From Gammaproteobacteria bacterium (GTDB lineage Bacteria > Pseudomonadota > Gammaproteobacteria > JACCYU01), in assembly GCA_013695765.1 (NCBI GenBank), contig JACCZW010000020.1:1-55829 (forward strand): a stretch of DNA of 55,829 bases, written 5' to 3'. Under the pieces are notes generated by a model. That model was not told where the DNA came from and did no database searches. It saw only the letters and a program-made list of their open reading frames with translations. A program made the position numbers and the translations under genes. How positions within the stretch are numbered: position 1 is the first letter of the stretch; every line of letters begins with the position of its first letter. Positions 49,224 through 55,829 of the stretch are shown one piece after another.

Positions 49224-49250
49224 GCGTCATCGATGGCTACTCGATGACGC
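49224..49250 (-). terminator. Strong hairpin at the end of sodC
   Basis: GCGTCATCGA (49224-49233) pairs perfectly with TCGATGACGC (49241-49250), a 10 bp stem with a 7-base loop that spans the sodC stop codon (49239-49237). On the minus strand only GTTTTC follows after 8 bases, so it is a weak intrinsic terminator at best. It may attenuate transcription from sodC into ubiH or protect the mRNA end. Confidence 0.45.
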
Positions 49251-49755
49251 CGCAGGCCATGCGCGGCCCGCCACCGCCAAGCTCCACGGGCTTGTCCGAA
49301 TAATTATCGCCATGTACATGCACCATCAGCGCGCGCTCATTAAGGTCATTCAGCTTCAGCCTCGGCGCGAGCACGGGATGCGTCGCGTTACCCTCGCTAT
49401 CGACGTACAGCGGCGGCAGATCGCCCAGGTGACCGCTGCCATAAGGCCCCCTGTGCTTGCCGGTTTGTGCCGGATCGTAATGACTGCCCGCGGCATACGC
49501 CGCGGTAATTTCGCCTTCATCCTTGGCCGGTTCGCAAGTCGGATTCTCATGCACATGAAAACCGTGCATGCCGGGCGGCAAATCGCTCAAGTGTGGCTTC
49601 AGCAACACGCCCCAGGGCGTCGTGGTCGCCTTCACATCGCCGATCGCGGCGCCCACGCCGTCGTCATCGACCGTGCGCATTTCGATGGTCATTTCATCTG
49701 CGCGCGCGGCCGTCATTAAACATGCGCCTAACGCAAAGATCATCAATCGGTTCAT
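49237..49755 (-). CDS. sodC: Cu/Zn superoxide dismutase
   Basis: 172 residues. A signal peptide (NRLMIFALGACLMTAARA) directs it to the periplasm, where it removes superoxide. Metal ligands are visible in GMHGFHVHENPTCEP, GSHYDP, and HLGDLPPL, and the last His in MVHVHGDNYSD; the disulfide Cys pair is in PTCEP and ACGVIE near the C-terminus. AAGGAG lies 11 bases before the ATG. It lies between pepP and ubiH, genes that are usually adjacent in gammaproteobacteria. Confidence 0.96.
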   Translation of the reverse strand: MNRLMIFALGACLMTAARADEMTIEMRTVDDDGVGAAIGDVKATTTPWGVLLKPHLSDLPPGMHGFHVHENPTCEPAKDEGEITAAYAAGSHYDPAQTGKHRGPYGSGHLGDLPPLYVDSEGNATHPVLAPRLKLNDLNERALMVHVHGDNYSDKPVELGGGGPRMACGVIE

Positions 49756-49854
49756 TTGTTCGGACTCCTTAAGTCTTGTACTTTCGGATGTTTGCCGCGC
49801 GGGACTCGCCGCTGAGCGTGTCCCGCCACAATAAAAAAATCTATCACGGCGGCG

Positions 49855-51183
49855 TCAGTTAGCGAACGACGCCATGTACGCTTCGATCTCGTTCGCTTCC
49901 CGTATCAACACTTCGGTCAACACATTATTGCCGTCACGCGTGACCTGCACGTTGTCCTCGATGCGGATGCCGATGTTGCGGTAGCGTTTCGGCACGCCGG
50001 GGCTCTTCGCCGCGATGTAAAGACCCGGCTCGATGGTCAGGGTCATGCCGGATTCCAGCAGTCGCCACCCGTCATCGCTGCGATAATCGCCTACGTCGTG
50101 CACGTCCATGCCCAGCAGGTGCGCCGTGCGGTGCATGTAAAATCGCCGATATTCGCCCTTTTTGATGAGACCGGCGGGCTTGCCCTTCAATAGCTCAAGA
50201 TTTATCAGCCCCCTGGTTAAAACCTTGACCGCGGCATCGTGCGGATCGTTCCAGTGATTGCCAGGCTGCACTTTCTGTATGGCCGCGCGCTGCGCCTGCA
50301 GAACCAGGTCGTACAACTCGCGTTGCGCGGGGCTGAAACGCCCGTTGATCGGGAACGTGCGCGTGATGTCGCTGGCGTAGCCTTCGCATTCGGCGCCCGC
50401 GTCGATCAATACCAGATCGCCATCGCGCAGGGTCGCGGCATTTTCGGTGTAGTGCAGGATGCAGCCGTTGGCGCCGCCGCCGACGATGGCCGAATAAGCA
50501 GGCACCATTCCGGCGCGGCGGAATTCGTACAGCAACTCGGCTTCCAGTTCGAACTCGGCCATGCCGGGCCGGCACACGCGCATGGCGCGCTCGTGCGCGC
50601 GCACAGAGGCTTCGGCAGCACTTTGCATCGCGCGGGTTTCAGGCTTCGACTTGTAAAGCCGCATCTCATGCAGCAGATATTCGAGCGATACGAATTCGCG
50701 CGGGGGACGGTTGCCGGCGCTGGCGCGCCCGCGCAACTGATTGACCCAGCCCATGAGCCTTTGATCGAATGCCGGGTCGCGGCCCAGGGTGCAGTAGACG
50801 CGTGTGTGTCCTTCCAGCAGGCCGGGCAGCTGGTCGTCGAGTTCATCGATGGGATATGCCTCGTCGGCACCGTAGTCTTTAACCACGCCCTTGGGGCCGG
50901 CGCGGCGGCCATGCCACGTTTCTTTCGCCTTATCGCGTTCGCGACAGAACAGAATGAAGCGACCGCCGCTTTGACCCGGAATCAGCACCGCCAGCGACTC
51001 GGGTTCGACGAACCCGGTGAGATACAGAAAATCGCTATCCTGACGGTAAGGATGATCCACATCGCGATTGCGCGTACGCACCTGACCCGACGGAATAATC
51101 GCGATGCTCCGATTGCCCATCATGCGCATCAGAGCACGGCGACGCCTGGCGAACTCTGTCGCGGTCACTATCTGACGCTGCAT
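49855..51183 (-). CDS. pepP: Xaa-Pro aminopeptidase PepP
   Basis: 442 residues from the ATG at 51183 (E. coli PepP has 441); the frame is open 33 codons more. Removes N-terminal residues preceding proline. The N-domain has FARRRRALMRMM, VDHPYRQDSDFLYLTGF; the pita-bread domain has metal ligands in DGDLVLIDAGAECEGYASDITRTFPINGRF, HRTAHLLGMDVHDVG, MTLTIEPGLYIA and IGIRIEDNVQVT. First of the pepP-sodC-ubiH-ubiI-regulator unit, divergent from the zapB-like and zapA genes, as in E. coli. Confidence 0.96.
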   Translation of the reverse strand: MQRQIVTATEFARRRRALMRMMGNRSIAIIPSGQVRTRNRDVDHPYRQDSDFLYLTGFVEPESLAVLIPGQSGGRFILFCRERDKAKETWHGRRAGPKGVVKDYGADEAYPIDELDDQLPGLLEGHTRVYCTLGRDPAFDQRLMGWVNQLRGRASAGNRPPREFVSLEYLLHEMRLYKSKPETRAMQSAAEASVRAHERAMRVCRPGMAEFELEAELLYEFRRAGMVPAYSAIVGGGANGCILHYTENAATLRDGDLVLIDAGAECEGYASDITRTFPINGRFSPAQRELYDLVLQAQRAAIQKVQPGNHWNDPHDAAVKVLTRGLINLELLKGKPAGLIKKGEYRRFYMHRTAHLLGMDVHDVGDYRSDDGWRLLESGMTLTIEPGLYIAAKSPGVPKRYRNIGIRIEDNVQVTRDGNNVLTEVLIREANEIEAYMASFAN

Positions 51184-51360
51184 GTCTGCTTGTGCCGGAG
51201 TGTTTTTCGTGCAGACGCCATCGCGAAACGCCGTCGCCCTCAAAGTTAGTAACAGGCGCATACTAGCACTGCGAAGCGACAAACTGCACCGCGGCCACTG
51301 TCATCGGCGCGCCCGGCAAAATGGTTGACCACCCTGCGGCGGAGTCCTACTATTGAACGC

Positions 51361-51594
51361 ATGGCTGACGACGACGTTACGCACGACGCCGAGTCGCAAT
51401 TGCGACGGCTGGAGAATCGCGTGGATCGCTTGATCGCGTATAGTCAGCGGCTCAAGGAGGAGAATGTTGCGTTGCGCGTGCAACAGCAGACGCTCGCGGC
51501 ACAGCGCGCCAGCCTGATCGACAAACACGAGATGGCGCGATCAAGGGTGGAAGCGATGATCAACCGGCTGAAGTCCATGGAGCGGGGCGCGTGA
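51361..51594 (+). CDS. ZapB-like/TIGR02449 coiled-coil protein
   Basis: 77 residues from the ATG at 51361; the frame is open 12 codons upstream. Nearly all is a coiled coil: ESQLRRLENRVDRLIAYSQRLKEENVALRVQQQTL ... MARSRVEAMINRLKSME. The family TIGR02449 is encoded just before zapA in gammaproteobacteria; a division role by analogy with ZapB is inferred. Its stop (TGA at 51592-51594) overlaps the zapA start (51591). Confidence 0.85.
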   Translation: MADDDVTHDAESQLRRLENRVDRLIAYSQRLKEENVALRVQQQTLAAQRASLIDKHEMARSRVEAMINRLKSMERGA

Positions 51595-51914
51595 TGGGGA
51601 CCAGCATTCCGGTCACTGTTTACATTCTCGACAAGGAATATCGGGTAGCCTGCCCCGAAGACGAACACAGCGCGCTGCTCGCTTCGGCCAGTCTGCTCAA
51701 CGCACGCATGAAACAGATCAGGGAAAGCGGCAAGGTGGTCGGCGCGGATCGTGTGGCGGTGATTGCGGCATTGAATCTGACGCAGGAGTTTCTCAACGAG
51801 AAGACGTCGCGGGAAACTTTCAGCCGCGACGTTACGGCGCGGATCAGGTCGATCGAAAATCGAATCGACACCGTGTTGGCAACGGATGATGAAGCAACGT
51901 CCGAGGCGTTGTAG
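51591..51914 (+). CDS. zapA: Cell division protein ZapA
   Basis: 107 residues. ZapA cross-links FtsZ protofilaments at midcell. Typical sequence VTVYILDKEYRVACPEDEHSALLASASLLNARMKQIRESGKVVGADRVAVIAALNLTQEFL, then a coiled-coil tail (about 75-100). The start overlaps the preceding gene, giving coupled translation. Followed by the 6S RNA. Confidence 0.95.
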   Translation: MMGTSIPVTVYILDKEYRVACPEDEHSALLASASLLNARMKQIRESGKVVGADRVAVIAALNLTQEFLNEKTSRETFSRDVTARIRSIENRIDTVLATDDEATSEAL

Positions 51915-51971
51915 ATTACTGCGGGTCGGTTGACTAAACTAGAGTTAACGGATCAGCACTAACAGGTTTGG

Positions 51972-52156
51972 GCACCTCTGCGGTGTTCGTGAGCGGCCGG
52001 GTGTATATCCTTGAGCCTAATTATATACCCCGGGAGCTGAGAAGCAGGTGCTGTTGTGCAGACCCGCGCAAGCGGGGAGCCTGATGCGCCTGTGCAGCGC
52101 CCACCTGAACCATCGGTTCAAGGTCGAAGGCCTGCCACGGCATTCGCGGAGCGTGT
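51972..52156 (+). ncRNA. ssrS: 6S RNA (SsrS)
   Basis: About 185 bases downstream of zapA, where ssrS lies in gammaproteobacteria. The ends pair: CTCTGCGGTG (51976-51985) with CATTCGCGGAG (52141-52151). Compared with my memory of E. coli 6S RNA, the 5' strand CTCTG-GGTGTTCGTGAGCGG and the CCTTGAGCC-ATACC segment match, and the 3' strand CACCTGAACCATCGGTTCAAGG (52110-52131 region), followed by GGCCTGC-CGGCAT, matches closely. The RNA mimics an open promoter and holds sigma70 polymerase in stationary phase; the central bubble is between the two halves. Exact ends are uncertain by a few bases. Confidence 0.9.
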
Positions 52157-52320
52157 CCGCTTCAATTCCCGCACGCAGGTTTATCCCACGTAACAGCTAT
52201 CAGCCGGCGGGCGTTTCCGCGAACTCATGCGATTGCGCCGGTGAGCAGTCGCGCGAGCTTATGTTTGCGTACCCATGTAATGCGCCTGAGCCGCAAGCCC
52301 ATCCAATCTAAATTCCCGCG

Positions 52321-52776
52321 ATGACGCAATACTGGGTTATGAAAACGGAACCGGATGAATTCGGCATCGACGATTTGCGGCGGGTCGAGGTCGAGTCCTG
52401 GGACGGCGTGCGCAATTATCAGGCGCGCAACATGATGCGCGACGAGATGCACAAAGGCGACCTCGCGTTTCTCTATCACTCGGCCTGCAGGGAAATCGGC
52501 ATTGCCGGCATCATGACGATTGCGCGCGAGGCATACGCGGACCCTACTGCACTCGATCCGGCCAGCGATCATTTCGACCCTAAGAGCGATCCTGACAATC
52601 CGCGCTGGCTGATGGTGGACGTGCGCTACAAACGGCGGCTGAAACGCGTGATTGGTCTTGCCGAACTCAAGCGTCATCCGCAATTGAAAGACATGCCGCT
52701 GCTGCGCAAAGGCAATCGCCTCTCGGTTTCACCCGTGACCCGCGAACAGTGGGATTTTATTCTTAGCCTGGAGTGA
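52321..52776 (+). CDS. EVE domain-containing protein
   Basis: 151 residues, one EVE domain (PUA-like fold, THYN1 family). Typical features YWVMKTEPDEFGIDDL, WDGVRNYQARNMMRD, KGDLAFLYHSACREIGIAGI and the C-terminal VIGLAELKRHPQLKDMPLLRKGNRLSVSPVTREQWDFIL. EVE domains bind modified bases in DNA or RNA. In E. coli, ygfA follows ssrS; here this gene does. Confidence 0.95.
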   Translation: MTQYWVMKTEPDEFGIDDLRRVEVESWDGVRNYQARNMMRDEMHKGDLAFLYHSACREIGIAGIMTIAREAYADPTALDPASDHFDPKSDPDNPRWLMVDVRYKRRLKRVIGLAELKRHPQLKDMPLLRKGNRLSVSPVTREQWDFILSLE

Positions 52777-52904
52777 TCGTCAGCGTCTTGCGTGCGCATG
52801 ACGCCAAGCGGAGTTGAAAAAAACGTTACGGCGCGACTGGTAATTCTAATAAACTCGATTATACTCAAGCGCGAGCCTGTTACTATTTGACTTGGGAGGG
52901 GATT

Positions 52905-53192
52905 ATGGCCACGGCAAAAAGCGGTACCAAGAAGAAAGTCGTCAAGAAGGCGGCGGCTGCAAAAAAGGCGGTAACCAACAAGAAGGGAGTTGCGAAGTCG
53001 GCGCCAAAAACAAAGAGCGTCAAGAAAAAGACACCGGCCAAAAAAACGGCCGCACCAAAGCGTGCAGCGGTAAAGAAGAAAACGCCTGCCGCGTCTAAGA
53101 AGAAAGTTACGAAAAAGGCGGCTCCGAAGAGTGCATCGGCAAAAGCGAAAGCCACTGCTAAAAAAGCCGGCGTTAAAAAGAAGAGAACCTAA
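52905..53192 (+). CDS. Histone H1-like Lys/Ala-rich protein
   Basis: 95 residues from the ATG at 52905 (GGGAGGGG just upstream); the frame is open six codons more. Almost only Lys, Ala, Thr, Pro, Val and Ser, in a K-K-A repeat style (KKVVKKAAAAKKAV, KKTPAKKTAAPKRAAVKKKTPAASKKK), as in the C-terminal tails of histone H1 and bacterial H1-like proteins such as AlgP and HctA-like ones. It is unstructured and very basic, likely to bind DNA and compact the nucleoid. A strong terminator follows. Confidence 0.88.
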   Translation: MATAKSGTKKKVVKKAAAAKKAVTNKKGVAKSAPKTKSVKKKTPAKKTAAPKRAAVKKKTPAASKKKVTKKAAPKSASAKAKATAKKAGVKKKRT

Positions 53193-53233
53193 AAGAAGAA
53201 AAGCTGACCTCTCGCGTCAGCCGTATGTTGTTG

Positions 53234-53261
53234 AAAGGCTCTTGAATATAGAGCCTTTTTT
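53234..53261 (+). terminator. Intrinsic terminator after the H1-like gene
   Basis: AAAGGCTCT (53234-53242), a 7-base loop, then AGAGCC (53250-53255) running into six T (53256-53261). Stem, loop and T-run are all as in a rho-independent terminator. The same stem read on the minus strand has an A-run to T-run symmetry (AAAAAAGGCTCT), so it could also serve transcripts coming from ilvA. Confidence 0.9.
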
Positions 53262-53342
53262 ATGGCGGGCTTTTCTGCCCGTTTTTCAGACCTGCTATTA
53301 ATCGTTGTTCGCCGTTTACTAACCAGTGCAAGAGCCGTCGGG

Positions 53343-54857
53343 TCAACCGAGAAAAAGCTTGTACACTGGATTGGCGGTTTCATCCCAGTATCGATAGCCA
53401 AGCGCTCGCAATGATCCCCGCAAGCGTTTCCTGTCACCATCGGGAACCTGCATGCCGACCAGCACGCGGCCATAGGCGGCGCCGTGATTGCGATAGTGAA
53501 AAAGACTGATATTCCAGCCGTAATTCATCGCGTCAAGAAATTGAAGCAATGCGCCGGGGCGTTCGGGAAACTCAAAACGGTACAATAGTTCGTTTTCAAC
53601 ATCGGGAGAACGTCCGCCTACCATATGCCGCACGTGCAGCTTCGCCATCTCGTTATCGGTCATGTCCAGCACCGGATAATCCTTATTCCGCAGCGCCGCG
53701 ATGATCTTCTCTTTTTCGGTGTCGCCATCGGCGATGCGCACGCCGACAAAAATATGTGCGTCGCTGCCTGGCGCGTAACGATAGTTGAATTCGGTAACGC
53801 CGCGCCTGCCAAGCGCCCGGCAGAACGCACGGAAACTACCGGGTCGCTCCGGGATGGTCACCGCAAATACCGCTTCGCGTCGTTCGCCCAGCTCAGCCCG
53901 CTCGGCGACATGCCGCAGGCGGTCGAAGTTAAAATTCGCGCCGCTGTTGATCGCGACCAGATGCTGTCCGGATAGTTTTTCACGCGCCAGATATTTTTTG
54001 ACACCCGCCACCGCCAGGGCGCCGGCAGGCTCCGCCATGGTGCGCGTATCGTCGAAAATGTCCTTGATCGCCGCACAGATCTCGTCGGTGGTAACCAGCA
54101 GTATTTCATCGACGGATTCTTTAGCCAGGCGAAAAGTCTCCTTGCCGACGCGGCGCACCGCGACACCGTCCGCGAAGATGCCGACCCGCTCCAGAGTCAC
54201 CGGCCGGCCCGCCGCTAGCGCCTCGTACATGGTCGGCGCATCCTGCGGCTCCACACCGATAATCTTTGTGTCCGGTCTGAGATATTTGAGATACGTCGCC
54301 ACACCGGCGAGCAGACCGCCGCCCCCTACCGGCACGAACACGGCCGCGATTTCGTCCGGATGTTGCCGCGCGATCTCCACGCCGATAGTGCCCTGACCGG
54401 CAATTACATCGGGGTCGTCGTACGGATGGATGAAGGTCATGCCGCGCTCGCCAACGAGTTCCTGCGCGTGTGCGAATGCATCGTCGTAAGCATCGCCATG
54501 CAATACCGTGCGCGCGCCTAGTGCGCGCACCGCGTCTATCTTGATGCGCGGTGTCGTGACGGGCATGACGATGACCGCCTTGATACCCAAGCGCTGCGCG
54601 GCCAGCGCCACGCCCTGCGCGTGGTTGCCCGCCGAGGCCGCGATAACGCCTTTCGCCTTCTCGGCAGCCGACAAATGGAATATCTTGTTATACGCGCCAC
54701 GCAGTTTGAACGAGAAGATCGGCTGCTGATCCTCGCGCTTCAGATAAACCAGATTATCGACACGCTTCGACAGCGACGGCGCCAGATCGAGTGAAGACTC
54801 GGTCGCCACATCGTAAACGCGCGCGCCGAGAATTTTCTCGATGTATCCGTTATCCAC
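53343..54857 (-). CDS. ilvA: Threonine ammonia-lyase, biosynthetic
   Basis: 504 residues. Deaminates threonine to 2-oxobutanoate, the first step of isoleucine synthesis. The PLP Lys is in QPIFSFKLRGAYNKI; SAGNHAQGVALAAQ, VFVPVGGGGLLAGVA and VAINSGANFNFDRL are other catalytic-domain signatures. The last 180 residues are two ACT-like domains (AVFAVTIPERPGSFRAFCRAL and LLYRFEFPERPGALLQFLDAM) for feedback by isoleucine and valine. Divergent from rpiA, as in E. coli and relatives where ilvA and rpiA are neighbours. Confidence 0.97.
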   Translation of the reverse strand: MDNGYIEKILGARVYDVATESSLDLAPSLSKRVDNLVYLKREDQQPIFSFKLRGAYNKIFHLSAAEKAKGVIAASAGNHAQGVALAAQRLGIKAVIVMPVTTPRIKIDAVRALGARTVLHGDAYDDAFAHAQELVGERGMTFIHPYDDPDVIAGQGTIGVEIARQHPDEIAAVFVPVGGGGLLAGVATYLKYLRPDTKIIGVEPQDAPTMYEALAAGRPVTLERVGIFADGVAVRRVGKETFRLAKESVDEILLVTTDEICAAIKDIFDDTRTMAEPAGALAVAGVKKYLAREKLSGQHLVAINSGANFNFDRLRHVAERAELGERREAVFAVTIPERPGSFRAFCRALGRRGVTEFNYRYAPGSDAHIFVGVRIADGDTEKEKIIAALRNKDYPVLDMTDNEMAKLHVRHMVGGRSPDVENELLYRFEFPERPGALLQFLDAMNYGWNISLFHYRNHGAAYGRVLVGMQVPDGDRKRLRGSLRALGYRYWDETANPVYKLFLG

Positions 54858-54978
54858 GATGCGCTAGAAAAAGTTGTGACAGGAAAGGGTCCATCAAAGA
54901 CGTATCGCTGACAGCGATCGGGCAATGGTAGCAGGCTCGCCGACCAATAAACACAGATCACACACGAGCAGAAACGCC

Positions 54979-55635
54979 ATGAACAAAGACGATATTAAAC
55001 GCCGCGTGGCCGAGGCGGCGCTCGAATACATCCAGACGGGTGATGTGATTGGCGTGGGCACCGGCACGACCGCCAATTTCTTTATCGACGCGCTCGCGCA
55101 CATCAAAAACAGGATCGACGGCGCTGTCGCCAGCTCGCAAGCGACAGCGCAACGGCTCGAACACGCGGGTATTGCCGTGATGGATTTGAACGATGTCGGC
55201 GAATTGCCGTTATACGTAGACGGCGCGGATGAAGCGACCCGTCATCGCCATCTGATCAAGGGCGGCGGCGGCGCGTTGACGCGGGAGAAGATCATCGCGA
55301 GCGCCAGCCGCAAATTCGTCTGCATCATCGACGACTCGAAGCTGATCGGCGTACTGGGCGCGTTTCCGGTACCTGTCGAAGTCATACCCATGGCGCGGAG
55401 CCTGGTCGCGCGCAAACTTGTCGGCATGGGTGGCTCGCCCGCACTGCGGCCGGATTTCACGAGCGACAACGGCAATCCAATCCTGGATGTCCGTAACCTC
55501 AACATCATGGAACCTTCGAAACTCGAGGCTAGTATCAACAACATTCCCGGCGTGGTAACGGTGGGTATCTTCGCATTGCGTCCCGCCGATGTATTGCTCA
55601 TCGCAGGTCAAGGCGGAGTTGAATCTCTGAAGTAA
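54979..55635 (+). CDS. rpiA: Ribose-5-phosphate isomerase A
   Basis: 218 residues from the ATG at 54979 (the frame is open 18 codons further). Interconverts ribose 5-phosphate and ribulose 5-phosphate. Motifs: [63 protein letters not shown] and [25 protein letters not shown] with active-site Asp, Lys and Glu. The end matches E. coli RpiA (219 residues). Divergent from ilvA. Confidence 0.97.
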   Translation: MNKDDIKRRVAEAALEYIQTGDVIGVGTGTTANFFIDALAHIKNRIDGAVASSQATAQRLEHAGIAVMDLNDVGELPLYVDGADEATRHRHLIKGGGGALTREKIIASASRKFVCIIDDSKLIGVLGAFPVPVEVIPMARSLVARKLVGMGGSPALRPDFTSDNGNPILDVRNLNIMEPSKLEASINNIPGVVTVGIFALRPADVLLIAGQGGVESLK

Positions 55636-55670
55636 GCCGGGTCTCGCTAATCAAAGCAATTAACCGTCGC

Positions 55671-55691
55671 GGCAGGAGGCAGGAGGCAGGA
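55671..55691 (+). repeat. GGCAGGA x3 tandem repeat
   Basis: Three perfect copies of the 7-base unit GGCAGGA lie between rpiA and the IS-like end, about 16 bases before the presumed IS tip. Short repeats beside an insertion site suggest slippage or repair. Confidence 0.75.
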
Positions 55692-55707
55692 TGAGTGCAG
55701 GCAGAGG

Positions 55708-55829
55708 TGGCCCCACAAAATCGGACAGCGGGATAAGTGGAGCTCTGCAACAATGGGCGAGAGATTGCCCGAGGAGCAAAGAGCATGAGACGACCCCGCC
55801 GTAACCACACAGCGGTATTCAAAGCGAAG
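55708..55829 (+). mobile_element. Left end of an IS3-family-like element (truncated by the window)
   Basis: From about 55708 (TGGCCCCACAAAATCGGACAG, resembling a terminal inverted repeat) a short AT-rich leader leads to an ORF whose first 15 codons read like IS3-type OrfA. The element continues beyond the window, so its right end and target duplication cannot be seen. The exact left tip is a guess. Confidence 0.5.
55785..55829 (+). CDS. Transposase OrfA N-terminus (partial, IS3 family-like)
   Basis: Only 15 codons are in the window: MRRPRRNHTAVFKAK, preceded by GAGGAG 8 bases upstream. IS3-type OrfA proteins commonly begin with M-R-x-x-R-R-N-H-x-x-x-F-K-A-K and a helix-turn-helix follows. 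Family assignment rests on this short match, so confidence is limited. Confidence 0.55.
   Translation, partial: MRRPRRNHTAVFKAK

Noticed and set aside
52048-52311. 87-codon ORF after zapA
   Set aside because: It overlaps the 6S RNA, and its translation is Arg/Pro-rich without motifs.
55598-55822. 74-codon minus-strand ORF at the right edge
   Set aside because: It is antisense to the rpiA end and the IS-like leader and shows no protein motif.

Overview
The window is a high-GC stretch of bacterial chromosome that reads as a free-living gammaproteobacterium. Evidence for this is the envelope cluster mrdA-rodA-mltB-rlpA-dacA-dat-ybeD-lipB-lipA, the lptD-surA-pdxA block with rsmA-apaG-apaH nearby, the zapB-like/zapA/6S RNA locus with pepP-ubiH-ubiI beside it, and the split glycine decarboxylase genes gcvPA/gcvPB. 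Genus cannot be told from the sequence alone. Almost all of it is compact housekeeping DNA with many 1-4 nt gene overlaps. Only the left edge (about 1-1750) is visibly AT-richer and accessory, and the right edge runs into what looks like the start of an IS3-type insertion sequence.

Layout. 76-1343: a translationally coupled pair of unknown genes, one TIGR04255-like. 1804-4392: dodecin, DUF302, YdcF/ElyC-like and aldo/keto reductase genes. 4450-13532 (minus): one long envelope and lipoate operon, PBP2, RodA fused in frame to MltB, RlpA, DacA, a class IV aminotransferase, YbeD, LipB and LipA. 13934-19058 (plus): a remnant of a membrane pyrophosphatase, then LptD, SurA and PdxA. 19154-23340: RRM protein, RhlE helicase, DJ-1/PfpI protein, DUF4126 and a thiol-dioxygenase-like cupin, lying between pdxA and rsmA. 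23440-25589: rsmA, apaG, apaH. 25638-28789: acetyltransferase, a frameshifted MFS transporter and an unusual HAD protein. 28786-32136 (minus): folA, thyA, lgt, rlmI. 32235-35169: a DUF255 thioredoxin-fold protein and a PlsC acyltransferase. 35187-38264: zinc uptake (zur-znuC-znuB divergent from znuA, with a Zur-box-like dyad between). 38261-43361 (minus): glycine cleavage system gcvT-gcvH-gcvPA-tpx-gcvPB. 43584-46656: PCu(A)C copper chaperone, tungstate-type ABC genes tupB-tupC, and a HTH plus oxyanion-binding-domain regulator. 46653-51183 (minus): ubiI-like, ubiH, sodC, pepP. 51361-53192: zapB-like, zapA, 6S RNA, an EVE-domain gene and a histone-H1-like Lys/Ala-rich protein. 53343-55635: ilvA and rpiA, then the IS end.

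Functional themes are cell elongation and outer-membrane assembly (PBP2, RodA, LptD, SurA, Lgt), lipoate supply (LipA, LipB) for the lipoyl protein GcvH of the glycine cleavage system, one-carbon metabolism (Gcv, FolA, ThyA), metal handling (Zn, Cu, W/Mo) and periplasmic or peroxide defence (SodC, Tpx). The most notable observations are two reading-frame events at short tandem repeats: an in-frame RodA-MltB fusion at a (GC)6 tract, where one more unit would restore two genes overlapping by ATGA, and an MFS gene broken at a CTGG x3 tract, where one unit fewer would restore the frame. Each is either a contingency locus, a recent mutation or a sequence error. No CRISPR array, tRNA or rRNA gene was seen. 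All homology calls come from reading motifs by eye; no search was run.
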